From positions 56,099 through 120,098 of IMG/VR virus record IMGVR_UViG_3300033143_005075: 64,000 nt of DNA, one strand, 5' to 3'. The position numbers and the translations under genes are program-made. Within the stretch, counting starts at the first letter, position 1, and each line of letters starts with the position of its first letter. Below, one piece after another: positions 63,927 through 64,000 of the stretch. The notes below the pieces were generated by a model. That model did not search any database and was not told the DNA's origin. It saw only the letters and a list, made by a program, of their open reading frames with translations. This DNA is from a virus.

Positions 63927-64000
63927 CATCTGATTTCATGTGGCCGATTGCTTCACGTACTGTACCACCATGATTTATAATCTGTTCAATTATTTCAGTG
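63927..64000. repeat. direct repeat, copy 2, running off the window end
   Basis: Identical to 63220-63293 and possibly longer, since the window stops inside it. Here the sequence is in a different frame relative to the nuclease: in the nuclease frame a TGA lies at 63953-63955, and in the repeat's own frame a TAA follows shortly after. It abruptly replaces the expected N-terminal part of the nuclease, so it marks an assembly or recombination junction. Confidence 0.9.

Noticed and set aside
1-64000. tRNA genes or integrase/attachment sites
   Set aside because: No cloverleaf-like sequences or recombinase motifs were found on reading; a dedicated scan such as tRNAscan-SE would settle the tRNA question.

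Overview
The window reads as part of the genome of a large tailed bacteriophage with a contractile-type (myovirus) baseplate. The evidence is a gpD-like hub protein, a gp25/W-like wedge protein and a baseplate J-like protein encoded in order, followed by very large appendage and tail-fibre genes. Genes are packed end to end, with start/stop overlaps (ATGA, TAATG, TAGTG), clear Shine-Dalgarno sites and sigma70-like promoters, so the host is a bacterium. Nothing in the sequence identifies the host further. No tRNA, rRNA, CRISPR array, integrase, transposase or endolysin gene was recognised.

Layout. (1) 1-2071, plus strand: the end of a GT4 glycosyltransferase gene, two small genes and one unknown gene. 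They converge on everything else. (2) 2034-3980, minus: an unknown 648-aa protein. (3) 3980-13945, minus: a 13-gene glycan island with GT-A and GT-B glycosyltransferases, two SAM methyltransferases, a left-handed beta-helix acyltransferase, a polysaccharide pyruvyl transferase and a B12-type radical SAM enzyme. A promoter-like site sits in front of it. (4) 14024-23674, minus: tail-tip genes. These are a LamG + NHL-propeller protein, a 1714-aa fibre/tailspike and two more fibres, all built from the same His-rich repeat modules. (5) 23694-30760, minus: small membrane or helical proteins (holin candidates), a double-LamG protein, a carbohydrate-binding-type fibre protein, and an HTH + metallophosphoesterase. 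Three candidate internal promoters lie here. (6) 30772-52988, minus: a run of large beta-rich appendage and baseplate proteins, several of them paralogous, ending in the J-like, W/gp25-like and spike-region genes. (7) 53064-63926, minus: the hub protein and a giant (>2650 aa) protein whose N terminus is a PD-(D/E)XK nuclease with a Cys cluster.

Transcription runs from high to low coordinates: hub and baseplate first, then appendages, fibres, the glycan island, and last the 648-aa protein. The likely theme is assembly of a very elaborate host-recognition apparatus, coupled to a virus-encoded glycosylation system. Because the glycan genes directly follow the fibre genes in the same orientation, decoration of the virion or remodelling of the host surface are both plausible. 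The sequence does not decide between them.

Two places look damaged or unusual. The last 74 bases repeat an internal sequence 707 bp away and cut off the nuclease N terminus, either a misassembly or a real rearrangement. The gene at 52060-52988 appears to need a -1 frameshift at a GGGG run.
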